From NCBI RefSeq assembly GCF_010389155.1, contig NC_057768.1:43503633-43567632 (forward strand): a stretch of 64,000 nucleotides of DNA, in the 5' to 3' direction. Under the pieces are notes generated by a model. That model was not told where the DNA came from. It saw nothing but the letters and a program-made list of their open reading frames with translations, and made no database searches. Positions within the stretch are counted from its first letter, which is position 1; the number at the start of each line of letters is the position of its first letter. Shown in pieces: positions 51,389 through 64,000 of the stretch. Source of the stretch: Erigeron canadensis. Lineage: Eukaryota > Streptophyta > Magnoliopsida > Asterales > Asteraceae. Position numbers and translations under genes: made by a program.

Positions 51389-52029
51389 AATTAAAATTTG
51401 ATGATGTCATAAATATAAAATAAAAATATATTATTAACTTATAAATAATATTATTATAACTTTGCTTATCCGTTATTTGAAGAAAATAATCATATATATC
51501 CAAACTATTATTTTAATAAATGATTAATAATGATAGTAACTTAAACAAAGTAGGACTCCTTCGCAATTATAACTCTAATAGGCGAATGACAATCCAATTA
51601 TATACTTTACTTTTATTAAAAAAAAGTCAAAAATATGTAATAAAATAATTAACACAGGGTCTCGGGTTCAAACATGAAAAAAACATTTCAGGGTATTTCA
51701 CGGATAAACTCCTTTATTGGAACATGTTTGAGTCTTGCAAAGGGGTCAGAGTTATCCCAATTAAATGTGGTGTCTTCAAACAGTTTAGTATAACTAATAC
51801 ATATCTAATAAACTAATCTTTATTTTTATCTAAATATATTTTTAAATAGATCTTTACAAACCAAACATATTTTTCTTCACATATTTATTTCACGACTTTT
51901 GTCATAAACTTAATTAAAATTTGATGATGTCATAAATATAAAATAAAAATATATTATTAACTTATAAATAATATTATTATAACTTTGCTTATCCGTTATT
52001 TGAAGAAAATAATCATATACATCCAAACT
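51389..52029. repeat. 118-bp direct repeat pair
   Basis: 51389-51506 and 51912-52029 are identical except for about one base. A second diverged pair lies near 51850-51910 and 52629-52694. Together they suggest an internally duplicated mobile element, possibly the Helitron-like one ending at 52764. Confidence 0.85.
51650..51790 (+). mobile_element. SINE fragment, same family as 61272-61563
   Basis: A box B-like GTCTCGGGTTCAAAC is followed by GTATTTCACGG and ATCCCAATTAAATG, matching the minus-strand SINE at 61272-61563 in the same order. The box A end is not recognisable. Confidence 0.6.
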
Positions 52030-52733
52030 TTTATTATCATTATATACTTAAAATTGTTTTAAAAGAGATATCAAGTGATTAACACATATAATTTATTAAT
52101 ATAATAAAATTGATCATAAAAATAAAAAATCTAATATAAATAGTACGACCATATAAATGCTATATGGATACATACAATTATCTTTAACATAACTTAGTCT
52201 TTAATTAATATTATGAAATAGAATGTCCAATCCATTTTTTTATGTTATCACTTCATAAAACATGATAACCAGTATAATCCATATTTTTCAATTCTACCAA
52301 TTTCTAAACAGTATAAACTTTTAATTCATATATTAAATCATAAACGAATATAATTATGATTTGATTTTATATTTACTAACAATGAATTTTATTATACTGT
52401 ATTGGATATTTTTCTAATATATATCAAAATAAACATATACCAAATTTTATAAAATATATTTTATTTTGTTTAGAAATTAGATTTATTTAAACAGATTAGT
52501 ATTACATATAACAAATCTAATTTACTTTTAAAATTACTCCAAACTTTATGTGAAAGTTTGAACCTTAATCTTTCCGGAAAGATAAATCTCTATCAAATAA
52601 GCTAACAAAGTCTGATAAATACATTTTTAACTGAAACTTTACAAACCAAACATATATTACTTCATATAACTTATTTCACAACTTTTGTCATGAACATATT
52701 TTAAGCTTTGTTTAGCTTATAATTCTTATATAC

Positions 52734-52765
52734 ACCCGTATATTTATACGGGTCTAAAATCTAGT
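52734..52765 (+). mobile_element. Helitron-like 3' terminus
   Basis: A hairpin with arms ACCCGTA and TACGGGT (52734-52753) is followed by seven bases and then CTAG (52761-52764) and T. This is the canonical Helitron 3' end. The body lies to the left and its 5' TC start is not resolved. Confidence 0.75.
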
Positions 52766-55604
52766 TGTATAATAAATTGTCAAAATAGTTTATTTTATAA
52801 ATATGGATGATCATCACTTTTATTAACTTATACTTTTTAATTATTTAATTTTTCTTAATTCATAATTATAAATAAATTTGGATTTATATATGAATTTTAA
52901 GTTTATTTAAGTCATTATACCTTTTATAATTTTTAAAAATTTAATTTTAATCTAATAAATTTAAATATGATCATTAATTATTAAACAATAATTACTTTAA
53001 TGATACAATCGTGCAAAAAGAAAATAAATTAATTAAACACAACATTAGTCTTTCCATTTTAGATGATATTAAGGTTTGTGCATTTAATTAGTATTAATTT
53101 TTATGATAAAATATATATAAAGTTGGAATAGCAAATAAGTTTAATATATTTAGCAACAAACTTTTTCATCGTTAATTAGAGAGAGAACAACTTACATAAA
53201 GAACAATTACCAACGCTTGAGGATTAGCTGGGTAGCATGTACCTTTTATTTTTTTATGTTTATCAAATCCTAATGTTGATTTTAATAATTAGAAGTAGAT
53301 CAAGCGTCTTAGGACATTTGTGCGATCGTAAGCGCCATGGTTGTTCATCCTAGCTGACTATAGGTCAAAGCTGACTTTGATCTACACCCAACTTTGTCTT
53401 TTATATTTGTTCTTCATCTTCGATTTAAATCAAATGCTATAACCTACATTAATACATCTTGAATAATCACTTCTTAGACTTATAATCTACATGGGTCAGC
53501 TTAGAGGTTAAAAATGACCTGATTTAAGAGAGCTTACCGCATAAACTGACTCAATTTACAACTAAAGACTTAAACATTCTTTTAAACTGTTTGTTAACAA
53601 CAAATAAATCCATTTTTTGATTTATTTAATCTATATCAAGACCGGAAGCCGCATTTCACTAATTAATTACACTAGAACTCAACATGTATATCATACTAAA
53701 CAACTTCGAAACATAAAACTTTTTGAATAATAATATCATCATATTTCAGTTTATTTTATCTATAATTAGTAAGTATGTTATCATGAAAACTTAATATTTT
53801 TGAATAGTAATATCATCATATTTCAACTTTTCATATCTACCTAAGTATGTTATCATGAAAACTTAATATACTAATCTCGCATATTACGGGGGAAAATAAT
53901 CTAGTTTGGTATGTACTATCTATCAATAAACTAAAACATGATTAAAGCTTTCATGGTAGTGACTAGCGAGTGAGTCTCATTGATCAACATGTAGCGCATT
54001 ATTAAAGCGACATGTGTCCTTTTTAGTTATATTCATTAAAAAACTTATTAAATTTATTATAAATAAATTATTTATAGTATATCCAAATAAATATAAATAT
54101 AATATATATACCTATACGTAGCTATATTGTTTTTTTAACTTCCTAATTCTAATACAAGTATACAACTTTTACTTATTCAACTAACCATCGACTTTATATA
54201 TAATATATACATCCACTAGTCTTAATACCCATACGATGTATGGTAGTTATATACACTATATCATGAAGAAATTCGAATATGCCACATAAATGATTCGTGA
54301 GTATGAAATAAATTGTGGTTAAAGTAAACCGATGATCGAAGATAAATTATAATAAACAGTAATAATAATTATAATACTTACTCCGTCTCATATTAATTGT
54401 CTAATTTTGACTTTTTAAGTCTTTTTTTTCAACTTTGACCGAAAATATTTTTGTTTGTGTTATATAACACTTGATATAACAGATATATGTTTAGTTAGAG
54501 TTTTGGATTTACAATATTTACAATCACATCAAAACCAGAACTTCTAAGCATAGTGGATGACAGCAAATAGTCTTACGATTTTGAATCGTAAACAAAAAAA
54601 TTTTAAGTCTTGATGTTAATAACTTATCATTATATTAGTTTATCAGTAATATAAGCAATAGGAGTTGAATTATTGAGAAAGAAAAAGAAACATTTTTATT
54701 AATGAGAAAATAATCAATCAAATAAAATTATAATGTGCTTTGTATCTATAAACAAAAAGTAGCTAATATTATAATCATCACTAATATTATATTAAATAAA
54801 TATATGTTATTTATAATGATAAATATGTTATTTTGATAAAGGTATATATGATTTCCCCTTAAATTTATTAGAAAATACTATAAAATAATTACTTAAAACT
54901 TTCTAATTTCATATTATACGTATAGTTGCATGTAAATAATTTAAAAGAATGAAACGGTTTGTTTAAACATTCACTAAAGCTAATGATCCAATCTATTCAC
55001 TAATTAATTTAAATAATAAAGTTTTGCAAGAATCCTTTTTAATGTCTATTCAAAATAAATGTCCATCCACATAAAACATTGTGTTTGAAGTTGACCTAAA
55101 TGTCATCGTAACAATATTTTGAAAGCCTTTTTCCCTTAATGTTGAAGCCTAAAAATTTTCATTTTACCAAAATCAATGATAAACACCTATCATTAGGAGA
55201 GGGTTTACCTGTCCTTCTCTAAACTCCACATCGACACATCCTATGTTTATAGAAAAGTGGAAAAAAAGGGATCAATGATTCGTTGTGTCCTTTCCATAAC
55301 TATTAATAACGATTAACGAGTACAAATTTTATTTGCTATACACAGTTTAACGCGAAGAAAAAAGTTTGTATGAAGGTAAACCGTAAACGTCAACTAGAAA
55401 TAACGATCTACTGTTATAAAGTACGAGTAAATGGTTAGATATAAAAATGGAATAATAACAAAAGTTGAAAGCAAACAAATTGGGCCGATATGCGCCGGGC
55501 TAAAATTGTTAGCCCAATCAATCGGACTACCGACTGAAATGGTCACTTTCTTTTAGCATATAGGAGTAGCAGTCTAGCAGAAGGTGGTTTAATTATTTGC
55601 AAAA
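52766..55604. other. Intergenic, repeat-rich, ending in the promoter of the SNARE-associated gene
   Basis: AT-rich with no exon-like sequence. A degenerate Helitron-like end may lie at 53880-53905 (CTAGT at 53901). Near the right edge TGGGCC (55481-55486), a site II-type promoter motif, lies about 120 bp before the ATG. Confidence 0.5.
54378..54480. mobile_element. Possible Stowaway-type MITE end
   Basis: The stretch starting TTACTCCGTCTCATATTAAT resembles the conserved Stowaway/Tc1-mariner MITE terminus. The opposite inverted end was not found nearby, so this is a fragment at best. Confidence 0.35.
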
Positions 55605-58119
55605 ATGGGCGGTGGCCGGAAAGTAGGTTTAATAGCGGCAGCAGCTATACTAACAGTAATCATAATAATCACACTTTCAAAACCCAAAACCTCATGGAAC
55701 AAAGAAACAGTTGTGGAATTCTTCACACAGATGAAGGATCGGTTAGGTAACTGGGCGATTCCGGTCTACGTGGCGATCCACACGATTTCGCTCGCTTTAT
55801 GCCTTCCCTACGCCGTGTTTTTCGAGGCCGGTGCTTCTCTACTCTTCGGATTCTTTCCGGCGTTGCTCTGCGTCTTCTCTGCTAAAGTTCTCGGTGCTTC
55901 TCTCTCCTTCTGGATCGGAAGGTATGCTATGTATCTTCGTGTATTTAAATTGCATTTGTATGAGGCTTTGACTTATTAATAGTTACGGAGTATATCTAGG
56001 TTTACATTAGATATTTTTTGAAGTACTTTATTTACACTAGAAATGGTGATCCTTTTAAATGCCTATTTAGAGTAAAGAAGCTAAGGTGTGTGTATTCTGT
56101 TAGTGTTTGCGTTGCACAATTTTAAGTTGTTTTTCCTTTTATGGAATCTAGCCAGGTATGCATCTAGATGTAATTCGGTATCTTTGAAATTCATTCTAAA
56201 GGATTAAAGATGTTTGTGAATGATTTTATTTACAGTTTTGCTTTTGCCTCTAGAGGCAAGCAAAAATCTTATTGTTTACTGGGGGCGTAAACTGAGTGGG
56301 ATAAGTACTTGTATCTATTTGAAGATATGTAGCATATTGTTAGACCCAGAAGGGTGGGGGATAGAACATTCTTTCAGTTACACGTGACATCTAACGCTAG
56401 TTCGATCAAGCAATTATGCTTTAGTATTTTAAATTTGACATCTGCTGGTTATGCTGAGTCAAAATAAAAGTTTATGGTCCTTAAATTTCAGTATTTGACT
56501 CTTTTCTTTTGGAAATGTTTTTGGAATGGGGTTGGATGTCTGGATGTATTATTTCGGTGACCTGGAAAATAATGGAACAATTGCATGTGCCTGTATTTAT
56601 GAAAGAGATTTGATTTACAAGTGCAATCGACATTTGAACGACTTACAAGCTTCACATGTATATTGCTTCCTTCATGATGTTCTGCAAGCTTGACTTGGTT
56701 TTGAATTGAATGTGACTTGATCTTTGCTTTCTTGGCGTTAGCTCATTCAGATATGTACATTCCATTGTCGATCTTTATAAAAATCTCAATTTGTGTCTCT
56801 TGTGGTGTAAGATCAACCTAATTAGCCCATGATTTGTTATTTGTCTTCATTCTGCCTGTCATGTGTTTTTGTTAGATGATCCTTAAACAAGTAATCTTGA
56901 AAAAGGTAATCACATGTACTGACTACTCAATACTTCTTAGCAGAGTGATACTTGCTTTCCAAATAAGGTTGTTATTGATCTCTAGATACCAAATCCAAGT
57001 TAAGGGTGTTTTAGAGGTTTTTGTCATTTTTTTTGTAACTATAAATGATTTGCCGTAACTTGGGTTAAGCGAATCTAGGGATGATGTACTTTGTATGATA
57101 TCCAAAATTGTATCAAAAACACATTTTCAATTAACACTCGGGGGCAATGATGGTAAAGAATATATTTGAGTTCATTAATTGATTGCCAAGAATGGGACAT
57201 TTATTAAATCAGATGATCAAGTATAATAAAACGACTGTAAAATATGTGCAGTATGTGTTTTCGATGTTTGTGGAGACAATAGCCAGATTTTCGTGTGTTT
57301 GATGATTCCATTTGTACGGAACAATGGATAAGTGTTTTTGTGGAAAAATCAAGGCGTAGAAGTCTGTCAAATAGGTTGAAAAGGAATGGGTATATATGTT
57401 ACCCTTAGATGATTAATCTGGTTATGGCTGAGATGAAACTGATCTGATAGATCTTAAACGTAATTTGTTTATCCAATCACTAAATAATGGAACCCCAAAA
57501 CACAGATCCAAACACCCTTAAAGGCTAAAGCCTTAACAACAATTGGGGTTTACTGAGTGCAATGTTGGGAATATTTTTTGTTATGGGAGTAATTAGCAGA
57601 TTCGTTAACTGTTGTTAAGGTTAGGCTACGTATCCACATGAAAGAAAATCTCTCCATTTATTGATTTTGATGATCAGTTATTGGTACTTTTCACTTTTCA
57701 GGCTGCTTTTTCGGAGTTCTAGTTCGGCGATTCAGTGGGCACATGGAAATAAATATTTTCATGTGCTTTCTAAGGGAGTTGAACGCGACGGTTGGAAATT
57801 TGTTCTTCTTGCCCGTTTCTCTCCTATACCCTCATATGTCATCAATTATGCTTTGGCTGCCACAAACGTCCGTTTTTTGAGGGATTTTTTTGTGCCAACT
57901 GTCCTGGGGTGCCTGCCTATGATCTTACAAAATACATCCGTGGGTAGCCTTGCTGGTGCAGCCATGGCGTCCTCCACCGGGTCTCACTCAAACAAGTCAA
58001 ACCTTTGGTCGTACATATTTCCAATGCTCGGCATTTCATCAAGCATTCTCATCTCTTTAAGAATAAAAAAGTACTCTTCCAGTATTGCCATAGATAAGCC
58101 TGTAGAAAAGACCAGTTGA
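55605..58119 (+). CDS. SNARE-associated Golgi protein (VTT/TVP38-DedA family)
   Basis: Two exons (55605-55921, 57702-58119) with a GT-AG intron of 1,780 bp give 244 residues. It resembles plant SNARE-associated Golgi proteins (At5g19070-like), VTT-domain membrane proteins of the endomembrane system with DedA and TMEM41/TMEM64 relatives, some of which scramble lipids. A first membrane helix covers about residues 8-25. More hydrophobic segments lie at about 50-105, and a re-entrant segment contains LLARFSPIPSYVINYALA, with the Arg and Pro conserved in the family. A further helix precedes the basic tail LRIKKYSS. Substrate and exact compartment are not shown by sequence. The start is the first ATG, giving MGGGRKVG. 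Confidence 0.9.
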
Positions 58120-59234
58120 CAAACAGTGTTATAGACTACAATACCATCGTAGGCGGGGTATGAAGGAGGCAGAATGTAGACAGACATACGTCTATACGAA
58201 GATAGAGAAACAACTTTGAAACAATGTTATGAACTAGTGATTCGAATTTCTATTTTGTATTTTTTTTTTTTAAATGTAATGCCTTAAATGGCAGCTGTAA
58301 TTGTAATTCCAAAATGTTATGATTGCAAGATAGACCAGCGTTAGAAGACAATTAATTGATGCTCGGCCAAAAAATCATTATGAAAGGTGCAGAATAACAT
58401 TATTTGCTTGTTGGCCAATTGGTTATGTATGGCAAAATGTTTGTCTTAATATGAATTTATGAAACAAAAAATATATATAGATAGATGGACATGAAAAGGT
58501 AGAAAATTATGGAAGGATAGTATGGTGTCGGCTAACAGGCAGAAGAAGTTAAAGTGAAGAGATTTGATTGGAGATACCCACACAGACAAAGAAAAGGCGA
58601 TAACATGTTATCTAGGTCGGGTGCGTTGAATCTTGAAATAAACAAAACTTTGTTTTTCTTTTTTGGTTTTTATATTTTAGGCGGGAAGGCATAATTATAT
58701 AGATATACAGATAGATTGGAATGTATAATATTCGGAATTAACAAATTCAGTTAGTAGTAATTAGTGGTTCGTGTATTTTTAATCGGAAAACATAGGATTG
58801 ATAACTTTATACATTATACGGCGTTTTGGTGATAAGAACTTAAGAAGGGTGTTTTTTATTTTATGGTGTGCTGCGTGTGCAAGGTAACATGATAGATAGT
58901 CTCATTATCACGTTTTTTTTTTTAAACATACTGTAACTTTTTTAATGAACATGTAAACAAACAAATTCTCATAATCGTGATCCTTACTTTGGGTTTAACA
59001 AAACAAATGAACACATACAAAAATTGTCGTCAGAATAGTCTATACCGACAATTTTTTGCTCATTGAGAAAGTAAGATAGTATTTGTGGAATTAAATATTA
59101 GCTCACACTCAACCACCATAATTCCCTCCTAGCTTGTCTTCCCTCCATTAATACTTTGTAAAATTGTAGTACTACCCGTAACGAACTAAAACTACTCCTT
59201 TAACTCGAGACAATTCATAACATGATATGTATAT
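58120..59234. other. 3' flank of the SNARE-associated gene, no other gene
   Basis: AT-rich noncoding DNA with small homopolymer runs. Nothing else is recognised. Confidence 0.5.
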
Positions 59235-59800
59235 AGGGTAGAGATTCAGAGAGAAGCTCTTAAAAAAGAGAAAGGAGAGAAAGTCTGTTTTTTATTTATT
59301 TTAGCTTGTTTTTTTGATATTTTTTTATTTTTTCACTTGTTTCATTCTTTTTTTAATTAACTGGATCCATAAAAAAAAAATTTAAAAATTAGAAAAAAAA
59401 AAAAAAATCTAACCCGAGTTAGTGAGTTATATATGTAAGGGTACGGTACGGGCTTCGCCCTTAAAAATATTAATAAAGGGTAGCTGGTGGGAGTGATAGG
59501 TCATTGAGAATGATAGGTCATAGGGGGTGATCGTTGATGGGGTGATCTACCTAATTGGCTTCGCCCTTAGCTATCATGGCTCCACCATATTCTGAGAGGC
59601 TTCGCTTATAGCTTACGAGATACGCTCTTTGGAAAAAAAATATTTTAAAAGAATTTTTAAAATTTTTATATGAATTTGGTTAATGAAAGAGAGAATGAAA
59701 AAAGTGAAAAACAGTAAAAAAGTTAAAGAAAAAAAGCTAAAAAAAAATGAACTTTCTCTCCATTTTTTCCTTAAAATACCTTCTCATTTGATCTCTATCA
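59235..59800. mobile_element. TIR element (MITE-like, about 566 bp)
   Basis: The outer about 50 bp on each side are imperfect inverted repeats, with the shared innermost block GGAGAGAAAGT (left) and ACTTTCTCTCC (right). TATATA-type sequence flanks both ends, suggesting a TA-rich target. The interior contains three GGCTTCGC-type blocks (about 59452, 59558, 59599), GC-rich islands in AT-rich DNA. No protein is encoded. Confidence 0.7.
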
Positions 59801-59983
59801 TATATATATATATATATTTGAAGTTTTTACAACTTACTTTTATAAATTTGTTGTAATGTTATTGTTACTAATATTGTTTTGAAAACTTGTTGAAATTAAT
59901 TATGGTCTTATTATAGGGTATAAAGTATAAATTTATAAACTTTTTAAGCTCAATTTGACCCAAACCACAAGTGGTCAAAAATC

Positions 59984-60122
59984 GATTAAAACCGAACCGA
60001 AATAGACTCAAACCGAAAAACTAAAACCGAAAAAATCGAAACCCAATGGTTTTAGTTTTCAAAAACCGAATTATAACGATTCGGTTTTTGGTTTAGTTAA
60101 AAACCGACCAAACCGAACCGTA
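59984..60122. repeat. AAACCGAA-rich degenerate repeat
   Basis: Many CCGAA and complementary TTCGG units occur, with a small palindrome around ACGATTCGG (about 60078). This kind of degenerate repeat is widespread in eudicots and not coding. Confidence 0.65.
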
Positions 60123-60779
60123 TTCACCCCTAGTCAAAACTGTTCGATGGGACTGATAATGATCTAATTAATTCCTCCATTCTTTTACAACTTCTTATTT
60201 AAAAAAAGATTTAATTCGACATAGCATTTTTATATAACGACTTCAACCCCTGAATTATTGGTACGTGTTATGTTCCCAGTAATTGCTACATTTTTGGAAT
60301 TTGGAATAAATGCAATATAGATGATATGATTCATTGCCTCATTGATCTTCCTTATATATTAAGCTCCCGAATAATTCATTTTTGATTAGTTCTACGATCT
60401 TTAGAGATTTTTGCGCATGTATATTACAGGGAAAACAGCAGTGGCACATGGTTTGAAGATATAATATGTAACAACAAAATAATCAACTTACATGCACCAT
60501 AATACCGTTTTCTGTTGATTGATTGAATAAATAAATAGAGATTCTATTTCCATATTTTATTTTATTTTTAATTCTCTAGCAAAGGGTCCCCTGCTCCCCT
60601 TCTTAACGTGGCAAAAGAAGACCCAAACATTTTCTTTATTATTCGTTATATTGGGCAACTAGGCTAATCCGCTAATATAGTAGGAGTTAAAGTTATACTA
60701 GATTTACTTTAACATTGGTATATGGATATAACATAATCACAAATTGAATGCTTTTATTGATCCAATAATCTCTACTCCC

Positions 60780-60921
60780 CGTTTTCTAAAAATTTCTACT
60801 ATCGCAATTACATCAACCTATACCACTTGACATCGCCACCACCACCAATAATACCATCACCGACACCATTAGATCGTCTTTCCCACCACCGTCGTCGCAT
60901 TGCTCGAGTACTATGCTCGTT
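60780..60921 (+). mobile_element. Repeat-family copy B (possible degenerate Helitron 3' end)
   Basis: Closely similar to 1340-1484. The terminus reads CGAGTACTATGCTCGT after a GC-richer CGCATTGCTCG stretch. Confidence 0.45.
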
Positions 60922-61271
60922 AAAATAAAACAAGTAGTTATATTAAAGCTTTTCTGCACGAGAGTTTATGTGGTGTAAACTTTTAACAGTTGCATCGTAT
61001 TTTTAAATGATATGTAGTTAATGTTAAATTTGATACTCAAATTATAAATTATTCATGATTTTTCATCATTTCTTTGTTAACCGGAGCGCGTTAAAAAGTA
61101 AATTGATGAGAACCTTCTGATATCATGTACCGTCTCAGTATTTAAAGTGCACACTACATAAAGCTCATGTCTAATGACTCGTTATATCACACATGGATTA
61201 CAAGATATAGTTTCACCATTGCCCACCGCATAATTCGAACGTGAATTGTAGCCTTCATTATTAACAATGCA

Positions 61272-61563
61272 TATTTTTTTTAAAGGTGTGGATCATTTAC
61301 TCACAACAGGGGATTTGACTTACGTTGTCTAAACCAAGTTCACGCTAGAAAGCCCTCTCACCCTCAATACCTAGTAGTAGGAGAAACTCCCAACTAAACC
61401 GCCCAAAGGCATGACATTTAATTGGGATAAAACTCTGCCTCATCTGCAGGACTCAAACCTGATTCACTAGAGGACTTTGTGAAAATACCTTAAAATGTCT
61501 TTCTCATATCTCGAACTCGAGACTTTCAACATGTAAAGCTGGTGCTTAACCACTGAGCTATAA
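61272..61563 (-). mobile_element. tRNA-derived SINE
   Basis: Read on the minus strand it begins TAGCTCAGTGGTTAAGC (box A) near 61560, then has box B CGAGTTCGAGAT, a body of about 240 bp, and an A-rich end (T run at 61273-61281). A related fragment lies at 51650-51790. Confidence 0.75.
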
Positions 61564-62559
61564 TGTAATAATACATATTAATATCAAGAGATTTATAAGT
61601 GCGTATATAATTGTTACAGAAAAATAACATTTTTATATTTATAATAAGTCTAATTTGTATAAAGATTGTTATTACAATGATTTAAAATATATAATTTTTT
61701 TAACATGAAGTCATTTAACATATAATGGGAGTTACATATGAATGAATTTGTAAAAAAAAATACCAATATTTATAATATGTTTAAAATGTAATGTTTTGTT
61801 ATTTTGTGTATAAAATCTAGTAGATATGATATTTATAGGAAAAATCATATCCGATAAATTTTATGCAACATTGTACAGACAACAAAAGTATTTTGGATTG
61901 ATCGAACTAATTAACATGGTTTAGTTTATAACTATTATTATCTATTATTCTATCGGATATTTATTAGCTATTATTATTTTTTATTTTATTAAAATTATTG
62001 AGTAAAAAGTGTAAACTTGTAATGAAAAACAAAAAAATGTAAATTAAAGTCAAAATTGAAAACAAAAGTCAACTTTAAAAAATCAATAGTTGTGATTGAT
62101 CAATAAATTATTAGAACAACTTTATTTTAGTATGATAAAAGATATTGATTGTTTGAAGTTGGCCTCTTATACTTAGCTATAACTGTCTACCACTCCGTAT
62201 TATTTCACCTTTCACTAAAGCAACCAAAGTTCAGTTGTAGCTCAATCCACTTGCGTTTCTATATTTATTTACTTTTATATAACATTTGATCATATGAAAA
62301 TCAAAATGATTGTAACCAATTTACTTGTATATAAATTTTAATCAATTACAATATGTGCTTGTTTTTCTCTATGTATTACGATGCCTTTTACACTTACATT
62401 TATATGATTTAATTAATAGTTTCTTTTAGTTTTTAAAAAGAGGTAGATATAAAAACGAAAACATCAAGATCAAGTTTGATGAAATAAATAAGCAACTTTC
62501 ATATACTCTATTGCGGATGCGTTAACACCCTTTCGATTTATGTCAATGCCCTAAAAGGC

Positions 62560-62690
62560 TTGTTCTTCATGTGTGAGTATAACATTTGCATGTGACAAGA
62601 TTCAAACCTGGTAACTTAAATAAGAAAATCACATTGTGAAATACCTTTAGAGTTTAGACACTAGCTTAACACCTCAATGGCTATCACTAT
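62560..62690 (-). mobile_element. Degenerate SINE remnant
   Basis: On the minus strand a box A-like AGCCATTGAGGTGTTAAGC and a box B-like CAGGTTTGAATCTTG are spaced as in the intact SINE, with GGTATTTCACAA between them. The rest is lost. Confidence 0.5.
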
Positions 62691-63659
62691 CTTAAATACT
62701 CATAAAGGTTAATTAATTAGTTTAATTAATTGTATGTTAAAGTAAAAAAGATTGATTTAGGGATACGAATAATAACAAGGAATTGTTACGGGGAAGGGTG
62801 TTTAAGAGGGTAAGAGATTGGAAGGTCACGTGCAAAGAACATGGTGGAGGTAACATGTCATGTGCACATGAACTCTACACCCAATGCCTGTCTGTTTTTC
62901 CTTTCTTTCTTTTTTCTTTCTATTGCTAGTTCTAAAACCATTTTTTTACTCCTCACAAAATCACACTTCTAGTGTTATTCTTCATGTTATTATATTAGCA
63001 AGTTACCTGCAAGTCACAATTCTAGTGTTATTATTCATGTTATTATATTAGTAAGTTATCTGCAACAGTGGTGGCGTCGATAATAGTTTATTATGGTATC
63101 TAAGTTTTTATGTGTATACATCAATGATGTTTCTTGGAAGATGTATGTGCACCATCAAAAACATGATTTATAGGGCTAATTTTAATGCAAAATGTACAAA
63201 CTAAATAGTGCAAAGATTGATGAGTTACTCTTGACAAGCAAAAGATCGAGTGGCGACTTACTGAAAAATTGGTTGATTGGAACAATTTTTCAGAGAATTC
63301 TCTTGTATCGTATTTAGGGATAACCAAGGACTTTGCGTTTATTACCTTATTACCAAGAGTGTAACACAGGCTTAATAATACTCAACATTTTAGTCTTGTG
63401 TGGTGTTAAAAGATCGACATTAAAAATATATGTAACTTTTTAGATATATTAGACATACATATACATCTATTGAATTTAAATCTCCCCTTTTCAATCAGAT
63501 CAAAATCTTAAAAATTAACTGACATGATGCATATAAATATTATATCCAACCTTATTCTAATACATATAATTTAAACAGCAACAAAATATAGGTATTTTTA
63601 AATAGAAAATTTCTAGTTTAGGCAGATTGAGCTTTAATTAAAGTTTATACTTTAAAAAT
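62691..63659. other. Intergenic, no gene seen
   Basis: AT-rich. A short direct duplication with TTCTAGTGTTATT-type units lies at about 62965-63060. No coding exon or RNA gene is recognisable. Confidence 0.5.
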
Positions 63660-63965
63660 TAAAATAATATCATATTTTCGTAAAGCGGCAATGGTGGAGA
63701 CGATAGAGATCTAGTGGTGTGACGATGGGTAGTATTGACGGTGAACATTGGTGGTGGTGACAGTATCAAGTGATGTAAATTGATGTAGATATTTTAAAAT
63801 ATAAGAACTTTAGGTGCAAATTTATAATATAAGAGTTTAAAGTATAAAGTAATTCATTAAGAATAAATTAATTAATTTCTAATGGGATAAGTCATCAAAA
63901 TTGCGTCATTTATATTTTATAAACTAAATCTCTTGTAACATTTAATAAGAAAAGGACTAGAATTT
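63660..63965 (-). mobile_element. Repeat-family copy C (opposite orientation)
   Basis: The reverse complement follows 1250-1484 in order: the block AATGAATTA..TTTA..ACTTTAAAC, then ACATCACTTGATA, then CCACCACC triplets. The 3' end near 63670 is diverged. Confidence 0.5.
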
Positions 63966-63976
63966 TTCTAAAAAAA

Positions 63977-64000
63977 CTAGAAAGTTGCTCGCGCAATGCG
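63977..64000 (-). mobile_element. Helitron-like 3' terminus at the window edge
   Basis: The minus strand reads CGCATTGCGCGAGC, a few bases, then CTAG and T. This matches a Helitron 3' end whose body lies beyond the window. The hairpin is only partly visible. Confidence 0.5.

Noticed and set aside
61480..61563. Possible tRNA gene on the minus strand
   Set aside because: The head resembles a tRNA (TAGCTCAGTGG, TTCGA), but it continues into a SINE body and the stems do not close well.

Overview
This is a 64 kb piece of a plant nuclear chromosome. The evidence is multi-exon genes with mostly GT-AG introns, AT-rich intergenic DNA, and a dense load of plant-type mobile DNA: LTR elements, Helitron-like ends, tRNA-derived SINEs and MITEs. 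The proteins are those of a eudicot. The repeat style resembles Asteraceae, but that is a weak inference. No CRISPR arrays, operons, rRNA or intact tRNA genes are visible.

Layout. 0-4.3 kb: repeats, including a large inverted-repeat element. 4.5-9.15 kb (+): a glutaredoxin-DEP-DUF547 protein. 9.94-17.50 kb (-): a Ty1/copia retrotransposon with a perfect 5-bp target duplication. Its gag is open, its pol is broken, and one LTR lacks its inner edge. 18.6-19.1 kb: Helitron-like ends. 20.3-25.2 kb (+): an IFRD-family gene with one apparent frameshift, a probable GC-AG intron, and a leader intron holding a foldback element and a SINE. 27.8-30.8 kb (+): a plastid-type DUF1350 alpha/beta hydrolase. 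32.6-33.8 kb (-): intronless SET protein ASHR2. 35.5-42.6 kb (+): organellar RAD52-2, whose introns hold a Mutator-like element and a complete non-autonomous LTR element. 44.5-50.6 kb (+): the replicative helicase subunit MCM2 in 17 exons, with E2F-type sites just upstream. 50.6-55.6 kb: AT-rich Helitron and SINE debris. 55.6-58.1 kb (+): a SNARE-associated (VTT/TVP38-like) membrane protein. 58.1-64 kb: no gene, several repeat families.

The genes are independent housekeeping loci and do not form a pathway. Two themes link some of them: genome maintenance (MCM2 in nuclear replication, RAD52-2 in organelle DNA repair), and the proximity of the DUF1350 and RAD52-2 genes, which are also neighbours in Arabidopsis. 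Exon boundaries were placed by hand from GT/AG signals, reading-frame continuity and recalled family sequence; no alignment was run. I see no convincing novel system. The most useful observations are the structure and decay of the two LTR elements, the IFRD frameshift, a 35-bp hairpin in an MCM2 intron, and several recurring repeat families.
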